A stretch of 64,000 nt of DNA from DASRDR01 sp035550795 (lineage in GTDB: Bacteria; Methylomirabilota; Methylomirabilia; Rokubacteriales; DASRDR01). Positions within the stretch are counted from its first letter, which is position 1. Each line of letters starts with the position of its first letter. The stretch is taken from assembly GCA_035550795.1 (NCBI GenBank), contig DASZOL010000068.1, forward strand, positions 124,001 to 188,000. Reading direction: 5' to 3'. A program made the translations under genes and the position numbers. Shown in pieces: positions 1 to 8,790 of the stretch. The notes below the pieces were generated by a model, which saw only the letters and a program-made list of their open reading frames with translations, did no database searches and was not told where the DNA came from.

Positions 1-2
1 GC

Positions 3-230
3 GACCTCTACGCCCGGAAGTTCCGGAAGCCGGGCCAGCGGCTGCCGGCCATCGTGGACGTCGACAGCCGCGAGTTCTACGGCGAGGGCTACGAGGACTC
101 GGACCGCCGGATCCCGGACATCTCCAAGGCCCAGCGGCTCCTCGGCTGGCGGCCGAAGTACGATCTCGACGAGACGATCGAGCGGAGCATGGCCGGGTTC
201 GCCGCCTACGCCGCGCCGCCCGGCCCCTGA
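3..230 (+). CDS. C-terminal end of an ArnA-like NAD-dependent nucleotide-sugar decarboxylase/epimerase (partial)
   Basis: The gene is cut by the left window edge; 75 residues remain, open from base 3 to a TGA. The tail reads GEGYEDSDRRIPDISKAQ, then LLGWRPKYDLDETIERS, which matches the end of the extended SDR decarboxylase domain of ArnA (UDP-glucuronate 4-decarboxylase) and related sugar epimerases: an R-P-D-I-[S] segment, an A-x-x-L-L-G-W-x-P element and the D-L-x-E-T-I helix. The Rossmann NAD site and the catalytic Tyr-Lys lie outside the window, so the exact substrate cannot be fixed. The stop overlaps the start of the next glycosyltransferase gene (TGATG), so the two are probably translated together in a lipid- or cell-surface-glycan pathway. 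A dTDP- or GDP-sugar epimerase is the main alternative. Confidence 0.75.
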   Translation, partial: DLYARKFRKPGQRLPAIVDVDSREFYGEGYEDSDRRIPDISKAQRLLGWRPKYDLDETIERSMAGFAAYAAPPGP

Positions 231-1018
231 TGGGCGGCGGCGAGTCGCCGGACGGCCCGGGCCGGCTCGTCATCGCGATCCCCGCCTACAACGCCGCGGC
301 GACCCTCGAGGGCGTCTTCGAGCGGATCCCTCCGGAGGTCGTGGCTCGGGCGGCTGCCTACGTCGTCGTCGACGACGGCAGCACCGACGGAACGGCCGAG
401 GTGGCGCGCCGGCTCCGGGTGCGGTTCCCCGCGCTCGACCTCGTTCAGCACGGGCAGAACCGGGGCTACGGAGGGGCCGCGCAGTCCGGCCTAGCCCGCG
501 CGCTCGAAATCGGCGCGGATTTGGTGGTGTGGCTCCACGGCGACGGCCAGTACGCGCCCGAATCGATTCCCGCGCTCCTGGCGCCCCTCGACGCCGACCG
601 AGCCGACATCGTCCAGGGGTCGCGCTTCCGGGGCGGCGGAGCGCTCGGGGGCGGCATGCCGCTGTACAAGTACGTCGCCAATCGCGCGCTGACGTGGATG
701 GAGAACCGCGTCTTCGGCCTGGGACTGGCCGAGTACCACAGCGGCTACATGCTCTACCGGGGGGCGGCGCTCGCGACCATTCCGTTCCGGAGCTTCACGA
801 CGCGGGGGTTCGTCTTCGACCAGGAGATGCTCGTTGCCGCCAGGATCCTTGGCCTGCGCGTGATCGACCTGCCCATCCCCACGCGATATGCCGGCGAGCG
901 CTCGTACCTCCGGCCGATTCCCTACGGCATCGCCGTGCTGAAGCTCATGGGCCGCTACGTCCGGGGGGACTACCACCACCTCCTCGCCCGGGCGTCTTCC
1001 GCTCCCCGGTCGCGGTAA
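230..1018 (+). CDS. Family 2 glycosyltransferase (dolichyl-phosphate-mannose-synthase-like)
   Basis: A 262-residue GT-A fold enzyme expected to move a sugar from a nucleotide donor to a lipid or glycan acceptor at the cytoplasmic face of the membrane. Visible family motifs are IPAYN at residues 17-21, the nucleotide-binding VVDDGSTDG at 46-54, GYGGAAQSGL, and the metal-binding region HGDGQYAPE (the DxD-like element) around residue 105, followed by QGSRFRGGG. No membrane helix is evident at the C terminus, so it is the short, soluble form of the DPM1-like group. Its ATG overlaps the stop of the upstream ArnA-like gene. That pairing is typical of undecaprenyl-phosphate sugar pathways (ArnC-like role), but the acceptor is an inference. 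Confidence 0.88.
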   Translation: MGGGESPDGPGRLVIAIPAYNAAATLEGVFERIPPEVVARAAAYVVVDDGSTDGTAEVARRLRVRFPALDLVQHGQNRGYGGAAQSGLARALEIGADLVVWLHGDGQYAPESIPALLAPLDADRADIVQGSRFRGGGALGGGMPLYKYVANRALTWMENRVFGLGLAEYHSGYMLYRGAALATIPFRSFTTRGFVFDQEMLVAARILGLRVIDLPIPTRYAGERSYLRPIPYGIAVLKLMGRYVRGDYHHLLARASSAPRSR

Positions 1019-1099
1019 GGCCCCGGACGAGGGACCGAAGCTCGCGCCGGAGCCCGAGCCCCCGCGGGTCGCGAGGACGGTGAGGAGTCAGCCCGGCGG

Positions 1100-1937
1100 T
1101 CAGCGAAGCAGCGCCGCGTACTGATCGAGCAGGGGCAGGACGCGCTCCCGTCCCTCGGACGGCAGCGGGAGCACGAGGCGCTCGACCCCGGCCGTCCGGA
1201 ACCGCTCGAGGACGGCCGGATCCGCCTTGCCTCCGAACACGGAGACCGAGATGGTCCCGGGGTCGCGCCCGGCGGCGCGGCCTGCGCCCGGAGGTCCCTC
1301 AGCTGGGCGAGGATCGTCTCGACGCCCGCACGGGCCCGCGGGAACCAGCCGTCGCAGAACTCGACCACTCGCCGCAGCGTGTGCGGGCCCTCGCCGCCGA
1401 GGAGGACGGGCGGGTGCGGCTTCTGCACCGGCTTGGGATAGGACCAGATCGGGTCGAAGCGGACGAACTCGCCGTGAAACGCCGCCTCGTCCTTGGTCCA
1501 GATCTCCTTCATCGCCAGCACGCGCTCGCGCATCACGCGAAAGCGCGTGGGGAAGGCCGTTCCGTGATGCTCCATCTCCTCGGCGTTCCAGCCGGCGCCA
1601 CCCCGAAGAGAAAGCGGCCGTTCGACAGGAGGTCGAGGGTAGCGACCTTCTTCGCGGTGACGATCGGGTCGTGCTCGATGACCAGGCAGATCCCGGTGCC
1701 GAGACGGAGCCGCGAGGTCACTGCCGCAGCTGCGGCGAGCCCGACGAAGGGATCCAGGGTGTGCGCGTACTCCCTCGGCAGAGGTCCGCCCCCCGGCCAG
1801 GGGGTGCGGCGGCTCACCGGGATGTGCGTGTGCTCCGTGACGAAGAGCGACTCCAGGCCCCGTTCCTCCAGGGCCCGCGCCAGCTCGTCGATGCGGATCG
1901 AATACTCGGTCGGGAAGATGAAGGCGCCGATCTCCAT
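1100..1937 (-). pseudogene. LLM-class flavin/F420-dependent oxidoreductase with two frameshifts
   Basis: The start is clear: ATG at 1937, preceded by GAGGAGG. The first frame gives MEIGAFIFPTEYSIRIDELA and continues to LLSNGRFLFGV. Near base 1600 the family sequence (GAGWNAEEMEHHG) moves to another frame, which one extra G in the GGGGTGG stretch would restore. It then runs through PKPVQKPHPPVLLGGEG and FCDGWFPRA. Near base 1270 it changes frame again to reach GTISVSVFGGKADPAVLERF and the stop at 1100. Joined, these give a normal-length (about 280 residue) luciferase-like monooxygenase, the family that oxidises small organics with FMN or F420. Either the gene is recently dead or the consensus has indels in GC-rich runs. 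It lies upstream of and divergent from the peptide ABC operon. Confidence 0.8.
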
Positions 1938-2181
1938 GCCCTGCCTCCTCGGAGCGGGTGTCGACGTCGCGGCCGTGCCGGTCACCCGCTGGGGGGCCCG
2001 GGCGACTCGCCATACTCTCTCACATTCGACGCTCCGCCACGGCCGGCCGGGAGATCGAGCGGCGCCGGCGCTCGGGCGCGGCGGCCCGCCTTGACTTGCC
2101 AGGAGGCGCTGCCGAGAATGGCGCCGTTGCCGTGGCAGCGGCCGAACGCACTCCAATCCGCCAAGCCCCGGGAGGTCACCG

Positions 2182-3744
2182 ATGAAGCTGGGAAGCCTTC
2201 TCCGTACCACGCTGACCGTTCTCGCGGCCACGCTCCTTCCGGTCACCGTTCCGGCGCCGGGCGAGGCGAAGGTGCTCCGCACCAACCTCCGCGCCGACCC
2301 GGCGATGGTCGACCCGATCACCTACTCGGAGCTGGTGGCCGGGGACGTGATGAAGAACCTCTACGAGGGGTTCACGGAGATCGGCAAGGACGGGAACGTC
2401 GGCCCCGCGCTCGCGATCCGGTGGGAGGCCCACCCCGACAACAAGGGCTTCCGCTTCCACCTCCGCAAGGGCGTCAAGTTCCACAGCGGGCGTGAGTTCA
2501 CGGCGAAGGACATCAAGTGGACGTTCGAGCAGATCCTCCTGCCCGGGAACAAGGGCGGGCTCACGCTCACCTACCTCAAGGTGCTGGAGGGGGCGGCGGC
2601 GATCCAGGAGGGAAAGGCCACCGAGCTGTCGGGGGTGAAGGTGGTCGACCCGTACACGCTGGACGTCCGCTTCACGCGGCCCGACGTCCTCTTCCCGATC
2701 TATCCGTTCCAGTTCATGGACAGCGGGATCGTGGCGCAGCACGGCGCCGACTGGGCCACGAAGGTCTCGGCGGGGACGGGCCCCTTCAAGTTCGTGCACT
2801 GGAAGCGCGGGCAGGAGGTCCGGCTGGCGCCTCACAGGGACTACTGGGGGCAGGCGGCGTCGGTCGACGAGGTCGTGATGCTCATCGTCCCGAGCTACGA
2901 CACCGCCGTCTCCATGTACGAGGCGAACGAGCTGGACGTCGTCGACCTCGAGGCCATCCAGGCGCGACGGGTGCTGAAGGATCCCAAGTTCAAGGACGAG
3001 ATCGTGGCCGTCCCGGCCGCTCAGATCCGCTACCTGGGCATGAACCAGAACCTGTACGCCCCCTTCAAGGACAAGCGGGTCCGCGAGGCGGTCTGCCTCT
3101 CCTTCGACCGGGAGGGAATCGTGAAGAGCCTCTACGGCGGGGCGGCCGCGCCGCTGTACGGCCAGGTGACCCCGGGCGTCGCCGGGTACAACTCGAACCT
3201 GAAGCCCATCCCGTACGACCCGGGCCGGGCCAAGAAACTCATGGCGGAGGCCGGGTACCCGGACGGCAAGGGGCTGCCCCCGGTGAAGCTCACCTGCGAG
3301 CCGACGTTCAAGGACGAGCTTGCGTACTACGCGGACCAGTTCAAGAAGGTCCTGGGGATGCCGGTCGAGCTGGAGCTCCAGGAGCGCGGGACGTTCATCA
3401 AGCGGATGAACGCGGGCGAGGTGCCGTTCTTCCCGTGGGGGTGGACGGCCGACTACCCGGACGCCATGTACTTCCTGTCGCAGGTCTGGTACGGGCCAAG
3501 CCCCTACAACCGGTCGCGGTGGAAGAGCGCCGAGTTCGACCAGCTGATCGAGCGGGCCCAGGGCACCCCGGACGCCCAGGCGCGGTACAAGCTCTACCAC
3601 ACCGCCGAGCAGGTGCTGCTCGCCGACTGGGGGACCTGCCCGCTCGTGGTGCGAATGCAGATCGCGCTCCGGAAGCCGAACGTGCAAGGCGTGCACCTGA
3701 CGCCCTTCCGGTTCCTGCCGTTCAACACCGTCAAGGTGAATTAG
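2182..3744 (+). CDS. Peptide/nickel-type ABC transporter substrate-binding protein (SBP family 5)
   Basis: A 520-residue periplasmic binding protein with an N-terminal export signal (MKLGSLLRTTLTVLAATLL followed by small residues and a cleavage region near GEA-K). Family-5 hallmarks are visible: NLYEGFTEIGKDG, the W-x-F-x-L-R-K-G-V-K-F-H block near residue 95, and GTGPFKF followed by an R-D-Y-W-G block. It delivers peptides, opines or similar ligands to the permeases encoded just downstream. It is the first gene of a five-gene importer operon. The ATG is preceded by a GGGAGG sequence. The ligand cannot be read from sequence; the adjacent hydrolase and creatininase genes suggest an amide or amidine compound. 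Confidence 0.93.
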   Translation: MKLGSLLRTTLTVLAATLLPVTVPAPGEAKVLRTNLRADPAMVDPITYSELVAGDVMKNLYEGFTEIGKDGNVGPALAIRWEAHPDNKGFRFHLRKGVKFHSGREFTAKDIKWTFEQILLPGNKGGLTLTYLKVLEGAAAIQEGKATELSGVKVVDPYTLDVRFTRPDVLFPIYPFQFMDSGIVAQHGADWATKVSAGTGPFKFVHWKRGQEVRLAPHRDYWGQAASVDEVVMLIVPSYDTAVSMYEANELDVVDLEAIQARRVLKDPKFKDEIVAVPAAQIRYLGMNQNLYAPFKDKRVREAVCLSFDREGIVKSLYGGAAAPLYGQVTPGVAGYNSNLKPIPYDPGRAKKLMAEAGYPDGKGLPPVKLTCEPTFKDELAYYADQFKKVLGMPVELELQERGTFIKRMNAGEVPFFPWGWTADYPDAMYFLSQVWYGPSPYNRSRWKSAEFDQLIERAQGTPDAQARYKLYHTAEQVLLADWGTCPLVVRMQIALRKPNVQGVHLTPFRFLPFNTVKVN

Positions 3745-3778
3745 CCGCCGGTCCGCCGGCAGGGGTGAGAGCGGGCGG

Positions 3779-4726
3779 ATGAAGACGTACGTCCTTCGCC
3801 GCGCGCTCGGCCTGCTGCCGGTGCTGCTGGCCGCCGTCGTCCTGACCTTCGTCGCCAACCAGTTCGTGCCGGGCGACCCGATCACGACGCTCCTGAGCGA
3901 CCGCTCAGGAGACGCGGCGCTCGAGGCCAGGCTCCGCGCCGAGTACGGGCTGGACCGGCCGCTCTGGCGCCAGTTCGGAACCTACGTCACCGGGATCCTG
4001 CGCGGCGACTTTGGTCTGTCGTTCCGTTTTGCGAGCACGCCGGTGATCGAGGTGATCGCTCCGGGCCTCTTGGTGAGCCCGCTGCTGGCCGGCGGCGCGC
4101 TCCTGATCGCAGTGCCCCTGGGCGTGGCCCTCGGCACGTTCGTGGCGCTGCGGCGGAACTCGTTGGCGGACACCCTCGTGGTCCTCGGCCTGGTCGCCGG
4201 CACCTCGGTTCCGAACTTCGCCCTGGCCGCCTTCCTCGTCTACGTCCTCAGCATCCGGCTTGGCTGGCTGCCGGTCGCCGGCTGGGGCACGCTCTCGCAG
4301 GCGGTCCTGCCCGTCCTTCTCCTCGCGATCCCGCCGATCGCGTACGTCGCGCGGCTCTCCCGCACCTACATGCTCGAGGTGCTGCAGCAGGACTACATTC
4401 GGACCGCCCGGGCGAAGGGGCTGAGCCGTCGGCTTGTCGTCTACCGCCACGCGCTCCGCAACACCCTGGTGCCGCTTCTCACCACGATCGGCATCATCCT
4501 GGGGGGGCTCCTGTCGGGCACGTTCGTCATCGAGACCCTGTTCAACATTCCGGGGCTCGGACGGCTGGCCATCCAATCGATCTTCGCTCGTGACTACCCG
4601 GTGACCATGGCCATCGTCCTGCTCTTCACCTTCTTCTACGCCGGGATCAATCTCGTGGTGGATCTCCTTTACGGCGTCATCGACCCGAGGATCCGGCTGG
4701 GGGCCGGCCGCGCGGGGGGCGCGTGA
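3779..4726 (+). CDS. DppB-type ABC transporter permease
   Basis: A 315-residue inner-membrane permease of the oligopeptide/dipeptide (DppB) type. It begins with the characteristic first helix (RRALGLLPVLLAAVVLTF) and the VPGDP motif at the start of the periplasmic loop. About six hydrophobic segments are apparent. The cytoplasmic EAA-like coupling loop, which docks on the ATPases, is YIRTARAKGLSRRLVVYRHALRN near residues 205-228. The gene follows the binding protein by 34 bases and overlaps the next permease by four bases (GTGA), so coordinated translation is expected. Together with the next permease it forms the translocation pore. Confidence 0.94.
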   Translation: MKTYVLRRALGLLPVLLAAVVLTFVANQFVPGDPITTLLSDRSGDAALEARLRAEYGLDRPLWRQFGTYVTGILRGDFGLSFRFASTPVIEVIAPGLLVSPLLAGGALLIAVPLGVALGTFVALRRNSLADTLVVLGLVAGTSVPNFALAAFLVYVLSIRLGWLPVAGWGTLSQAVLPVLLLAIPPIAYVARLSRTYMLEVLQQDYIRTARAKGLSRRLVVYRHALRNTLVPLLTTIGIILGGLLSGTFVIETLFNIPGLGRLAIQSIFARDYPVTMAIVLLFTFFYAGINLVVDLLYGVIDPRIRLGAGRAGGA

Positions 4727-5610
4727 CGGAGCCCGGCCCGGCAATCCCGGCGATCGGGACGCTCGAGGAGCGCGCGGGGACGGACATCTGGCGACGCTTC
4801 CGCCGGAGCCGCAATGCCCGCCTCGGGGGGGGCCTGGTCGTCCTGGTCACCGTCGCGGCCCTCGCCGCGCCGTGGCTCGCCCCCTACGGCTACGAGGACA
4901 CGGACCTCCTGGCCGTCTGGGCCGAGCCGTCGGGAGCGCACCTCCTGGGCGGCGACGCGCTCGGTCGCGACGTGCTCAGCCGTCTGATCACCGGCGCGCG
5001 AGTCTCGCTCCTGGTCGCGGTCTCGGTCCTCGCGCTGACGCTGCCCGTCGGGACGCTCGCCGGCATGGCCGCCGGCTACTTCGGCGGGTGGGTGGATTCG
5101 CTGCTGATGCGGAGCGCGGACATCGTCTTCGCGTTCCCGGAGCTGATCCTTGCGATCGTCGTGGCGGCGATGCTCGGGCCGGGCACGGGGACGGTGATCG
5201 TGGCGCTCGCCATCGTCTGGTGGCCCGGGATCGCGCGGCTGACGCGGTCGCTCACGCTCGCGCTCCGGACCGAGCTGTTCGTCGACGCCGCCATCGTGAG
5301 CGGCACCCGCCCGCTCACCATCCTGGTTCGCCACGTCCTGCCCAACGTCGTGCCGCCCCTCCTCGTCCGGGCCTCGATCGGGGTCGGCTTCATCGTGATG
5401 GCCGAGGCGACGCTCAGCTTCCTCGGCATCGGCGTGCAGGAGCCCTTGCCCACCTGGGGCGGAATGATCCGCGACGGGCTGGTCGCCCTGCGAACGGACC
5501 CCCATCTCGCCCTGTCGGCGAGCGCCGCGCTCGGGGTCACCATCGTCGGCTTCAACCTGCTGGGTGACGGGCTCCGCGACCTGCTGGATCCGCGAGTGCG
5601 CGACCGGTGA
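4723..5610 (+). CDS. DppC-type ABC transporter permease
   Basis: A 295-residue partner permease of the DppC class. The N-terminal cytoplasmic segment (WRRFRRSRNARLGGGLV) precedes the first helix and is followed by the family feature HLLGGDALGRDVLSRLITGAR at the domain start. The EAA coupling loop reads DAAIVSGTRPLTILVRHVLPN and is followed by the conserved EATLSFLGIGVQEPLPTWGGM segment. The GTG start overlaps the stop of the preceding permease (GTGA). The order SBP, DppB, DppC, DppD, DppF is the standard one for family-5 importers. Confidence 0.94.
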   Translation: MTEPGPAIPAIGTLEERAGTDIWRRFRRSRNARLGGGLVVLVTVAALAAPWLAPYGYEDTDLLAVWAEPSGAHLLGGDALGRDVLSRLITGARVSLLVAVSVLALTLPVGTLAGMAAGYFGGWVDSLLMRSADIVFAFPELILAIVVAAMLGPGTGTVIVALAIVWWPGIARLTRSLTLALRTELFVDAAIVSGTRPLTILVRHVLPNVVPPLLVRASIGVGFIVMAEATLSFLGIGVQEPLPTWGGMIRDGLVALRTDPHLALSASAALGVTIVGFNLLGDGLRDLLDPRVRDR

Positions 5611-5632
5611 GCGCGGCGGCCGGGAGCGGCGC

Positions 5633-6619
5633 GTGACCGACTTGCTGGAGGTCCGGGACCTGTCCGTCTCGTTCGCGACGTCGCGCGGACAGGTTCCGGT
5701 GCTCGACGGCGTCTCGCTGAGCGTGCGCGAGGGCGAGGTCGTCGGGCTGGTGGGCGAGAGCGGCTCCGGCAAGACGGTCACGGCGCTGTCCATCCTGGGG
5801 CTTCTCGGTGAGCAGGGGCGGGTCGACGCGGGGGAGATCCGCCTCGACGGCCGGGACCTCCTCCCGCTGCCCGAGCGCGAGTGGCTCCGCGTGCGGGGCC
5901 GGCACATCGCGATGGTCTTCCAGGAGCCGATGACCAGCCTGAACCCGCTCCTGTCCGTCGGCTTCCAGGTGGCGGAGGTCGTCGAGGAGCACCTGGGGCT
6001 CGGGCGGCGGGAGGCGCTCGCGCGCGCCGTCGAGCTCTTTCGCGACGTCGGCATCCCGGATCCGGCGCGTCGCGTGCGTGACTACCCGCACCAGCTGTCG
6101 GGCGGGATGCGCCAGCGCGTCATGATCGCGATGGCGATGGCTTGCCGCCCGCGCGTGCTCGTCGGCGACGAGCCGACCACGGCCCTGGACGTGACCATCC
6201 AGGCGCAGATCCTCGCGCTCATGCGCGACCTCGGGCGGGCCGCGGGAACCGCGGTGCTCCTGATCAGCCACGATTTCGGGGTCGTGGCGGCGATGGCCAG
6301 CCGCGTGGTCGTCATGTACGCGGGGCAGGTCGTCGAGGAGGCGCCCACCCGGGAGCTGTTCCTGCGACCCGGCCATCCGTACACGCGACTCCTCCTGGCG
6401 GTGGTGCCCGGCCTCCGCGAGAAGCGCGAGCGACTGTCGGCGATTCTGGGCAGCATCCCGGCGCCGTCCGCGCTCCCCGTCGGCTGCCGATTCCATCCCC
6501 GGTGCCCCGACGTGATCCCGCTGTGCCGCGAGGCCATGCCCACCCTGGACCCGCACGGACCGGAGCGCCGCGTCCGCTGCTGGCGCGCCGCCGAGCTGGC
6601 CGGCGAGGTTGGACCGTGA
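5633..6619 (+). CDS. DppD-type ABC transporter ATP-binding protein
   Basis: A 329-residue cytoplasmic ATPase for the importer. The GTG at 5633 (VTDLLEVRDLSVSF) follows GGGAGCGGC and gives the usual DppD start; a longer open frame from 5564 lies inside the previous gene and is not needed. Walker A is GESGSGKT at residues 41-48, with the Q-loop in MVFQEPMTSLNP, the signature LSGGMRQR and Walker B VLVGDEPTTALDV. The C-terminal oligopeptide-transporter extension carries the Cys-containing GCRFHPRCP motif found in DppD/OppD. It probably pairs with the next ATPase as a heterodimer. Confidence 0.94.
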   Translation: MTDLLEVRDLSVSFATSRGQVPVLDGVSLSVREGEVVGLVGESGSGKTVTALSILGLLGEQGRVDAGEIRLDGRDLLPLPEREWLRVRGRHIAMVFQEPMTSLNPLLSVGFQVAEVVEEHLGLGRREALARAVELFRDVGIPDPARRVRDYPHQLSGGMRQRVMIAMAMACRPRVLVGDEPTTALDVTIQAQILALMRDLGRAAGTAVLLISHDFGVVAAMASRVVVMYAGQVVEEAPTRELFLRPGHPYTRLLLAVVPGLREKRERLSAILGSIPAPSALPVGCRFHPRCPDVIPLCREAMPTLDPHGPERRVRCWRAAELAGEVGP

Positions 6620-7691
6620 CCCCCCGACCGGCGCCCAGGGGCCACCAGAGCGCCGCGACGGCCAGGGAAGGCGACTGTCCGCATCCGGGAGTCTGGCGCT
6701 GACCCCCCCCCTTCTCTCGGTCGAGGGCCTGGTCCGGGAGTTCGCCGTCCGGGCCGACGGCTGGGGCGGGGGACGCTCGGCGCGCGCCCTCCGGGCCGTC
6801 GATGACGTCACCTTCCAGGTCGGCCCGGGAGAGACACTCGGGCTCGTCGGCGAGAGCGGCTGTGGCAAGACAACGGTCGGGAGGCTGATCCTTCGTCTCC
6901 TGCCGGTGACGGCCGGGCGCATCGTGTTCGACGGCCGGGACGTCACCCACGTCCCCGAGCGGCGACTCCGGGACTTTCGGCGGTCCGTGCAGGTCGTCTT
7001 CCAGGACCCGTACTCGTCGCTCAATCCGCGCCTGACCGTGCGCGACATCGTCGGGGAGCCGCTCCGGAACTTCGGCGCCACGCGCCGGGCGGCGACCGCG
7101 CGCGTGGGCGAGCTGCTGGACACCGTCGGCCTGGCCCCGGCCTACATGTCGCGCTACCCGCATGCCTTCAGCGGCGGCCAGCGGCAGCGGATTGGGATCG
7201 CGCGGGCCCTTGCCCTAGGTCCGCGGCTGCTCGTGTGTGACGAAGCCGTGTCCTCGCTCGACGTGTCGGTCCAGGCGCAGGTCCTGAACCTCTTGGCCGA
7301 CCTCCAGCGTCAGCTGGGCCTCGCGCTCCTGTTCATCTCGCACAACCTGGCCGTGGTGCGCCACGTCAGCCATCGCGTCGCCGTGATGTACCTGGGTCGG
7401 CTGGTCGAGGTGGCGCCGGAGGCGGCCCTCTTCGAGCATCCGCGCCACCCGTACACCCGGGCGCTCCTCGCGGCCGTCCCCGAGGCCCGCCTGGACGCCG
7501 CGCCGCCGGCGGTCCTGCCCGGCGAGATGCCGAGTCCGCTCGATCCGCCGGCGGGCTGCCGGTTCCAGACGCGCTGTCCTCGGGCCGAGGCGCGCTGTCG
7601 CGAGGCCGAGCCGCCGCTCGCCGCGGACCGGCCCGGCCACTGGGTCCGCTGCTACTTTCCGGAGCCGGAGCCCCTGCGGCGAACGGCTTGA
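6609..7691 (+). CDS. DppF-type ABC transporter ATP-binding protein
   Basis: The second ATPase of the importer. Walker A is GESGCGKT, the Q-loop region is VVFQDPYSSLNP, the signature is FSGGQRQR and Walker B is LLVCDEAVSSLDVSV. The C-terminal extension ends with GCRFQTRCP. The long frame starts at a TTG at 6609 that overlaps the previous stop, and conserved sequence only begins at LLSVEGLVREF about 35 residues later. The true start is therefore uncertain and may be internal. A run of seven C in a GC-rich stretch near 6703 would be prone to indel error. The insertion ADGWGGGRSARALRA between the first strand and Walker A is typical for DppF-type proteins. Confidence 0.9.
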   Translation: MDRDPPTGAQGPPERRDGQGRRLSASGSLALTPPLLSVEGLVREFAVRADGWGGGRSARALRAVDDVTFQVGPGETLGLVGESGCGKTTVGRLILRLLPVTAGRIVFDGRDVTHVPERRLRDFRRSVQVVFQDPYSSLNPRLTVRDIVGEPLRNFGATRRAATARVGELLDTVGLAPAYMSRYPHAFSGGQRQRIGIARALALGPRLLVCDEAVSSLDVSVQAQVLNLLADLQRQLGLALLFISHNLAVVRHVSHRVAVMYLGRLVEVAPEAALFEHPRHPYTRALLAAVPEARLDAAPPAVLPGEMPSPLDPPAGCRFQTRCPRAEARCREAEPPLAADRPGHWVRCYFPEPEPLRRTA

Positions 7692-7699
7692 GGATCGTC

Positions 7700-8785
7700 A
7701 TGCTCGTCGAACGCACACACTATTACGCCAAGCCCGGCCGGGCCGCCGACGTCCTCACCACCCGGCGGCGGGCCTCGGACGTCCGGGTCGCCATGGGCCT
7801 TCCGCACGGGCGGATCCTCGCCAAGGCCGACTCGCGCGGCGACGGACCCGACGTGACCTGGGAATGCGCGTTCCCGGACGCGGCCGCCCAGGCGCGCGAC
7901 CTGGACGCTCGTGGCCGCAGCCCGGAGTTCGAGGCGGTGCGGGCGCGGATGACGACCCTGATCGATCGGTTCGAGCGGATCGTCCTGCTCGACGACGGCG
8001 AGGCAGGGGATGCCGGGCGCACGGCCACGCCGGTCGTGGTGCCGACGGAGGTCTACGTCCCGAGCGGGGAGGGGACGCTAGCCGCGTACCTCTACCTTCC
8101 CTCGGGGACGGGCGCGCTTCCGGGCCTGGTCCTGAATCACGGGAGCACGGTCCATCCCGGCACGAGCGACTTCTGCCGTCCGGGCACGGCCGCCGTGCTG
8201 ACCGCCTGGGGCTACGCGGTCTTGCTCCCGCACCGTCGCGGCTACGGCAACTCCGAAGGGCTTCCCTGGCGCCAGGAGGTGACGGCGGAGTTCGGCACCG
8301 CCGAGTACGACCGCGCCCTGGCGGCGCGTCTCGCGGGCGAGGCGGCGGACGTCGTCGCCGCCGTCGGCTGGCTCGGAGCCCGGCCGGAGGTGGATGCCGA
8401 CCGGCTGGCCGTGATTGGCAGTTCCTTCGGCGGCACGGTCTCCCTGCTCGCCGCGGCGCGCTTGCCCGGGCTCCGGTGCGCGGTGGACTTCGCGGGGGCG
8501 GCGATGAACTGGGAGCGGACGCCCGCTCTGCGCGCGGGGATGCTGGAGGCTGCCCGGCAGGTCGCCGTGCCCGTCTGCCTTGTCCAGGCGGAGAACGATT
8601 ACAGCATCGCGCCCACGCGGGAGCTTGCCGCCGAGCTCGCGCGCCACGGCAAGACGCACGCCGCGCGGATCTTCCCGCCCTTCGGCCTCACCGCCGACGA
8701 GGGGCACCTCTTCTTCCAGAACGGCGCGCCGGTCTGGGGGGCCTGGGTGCGCGCGTTCCTGGATCGCTGGCTGACGGGGAGGTGA
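7700..8785 (+). CDS. Alpha/beta hydrolase with an N-terminal dimeric barrel (ABM/NIPSNAP-like) domain
   Basis: A 361-residue two-part protein. Residues 1-100 (LVERTHYYAKPGRAADVL, then VTWECAFPDAAAQARDLDA) look like a small ferredoxin-like dimeric alpha/beta barrel. Residues 120-361 form an alpha/beta hydrolase of the dienelactone hydrolase/prolyl oligopeptidase type: oxyanion motif LNHGST, nucleophile elbow VIGSSFGGT, Asp region QAENDYS and a probable catalytic His in DEGHLFF. ATG 7700 was chosen because GAGGA lies about eight bases upstream; a TTG at 7688 is the alternative. It follows the importer ATPase with almost no gap and precedes a creatininase gene, so it probably hydrolyses an imported ester or amide. 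The fusion is uncommon. Confidence 0.8.
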   Translation: MLVERTHYYAKPGRAADVLTTRRRASDVRVAMGLPHGRILAKADSRGDGPDVTWECAFPDAAAQARDLDARGRSPEFEAVRARMTTLIDRFERIVLLDDGEAGDAGRTATPVVVPTEVYVPSGEGTLAAYLYLPSGTGALPGLVLNHGSTVHPGTSDFCRPGTAAVLTAWGYAVLLPHRRGYGNSEGLPWRQEVTAEFGTAEYDRALAARLAGEAADVVAAVGWLGARPEVDADRLAVIGSSFGGTVSLLAAARLPGLRCAVDFAGAAMNWERTPALRAGMLEAARQVAVPVCLVQAENDYSIAPTRELAAELARHGKTHAARIFPPFGLTADEGHLFFQNGAPVWGAWVRAFLDRWLTGR

Positions 8786-8790
8786 GGACG

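Noticed and set aside
5564..5632. An upstream extension of the DppD ATPase
   Set aside because: The extra residues lie inside the DppC gene and the GTG at 5633 has a ribosome site and gives the family's normal start.
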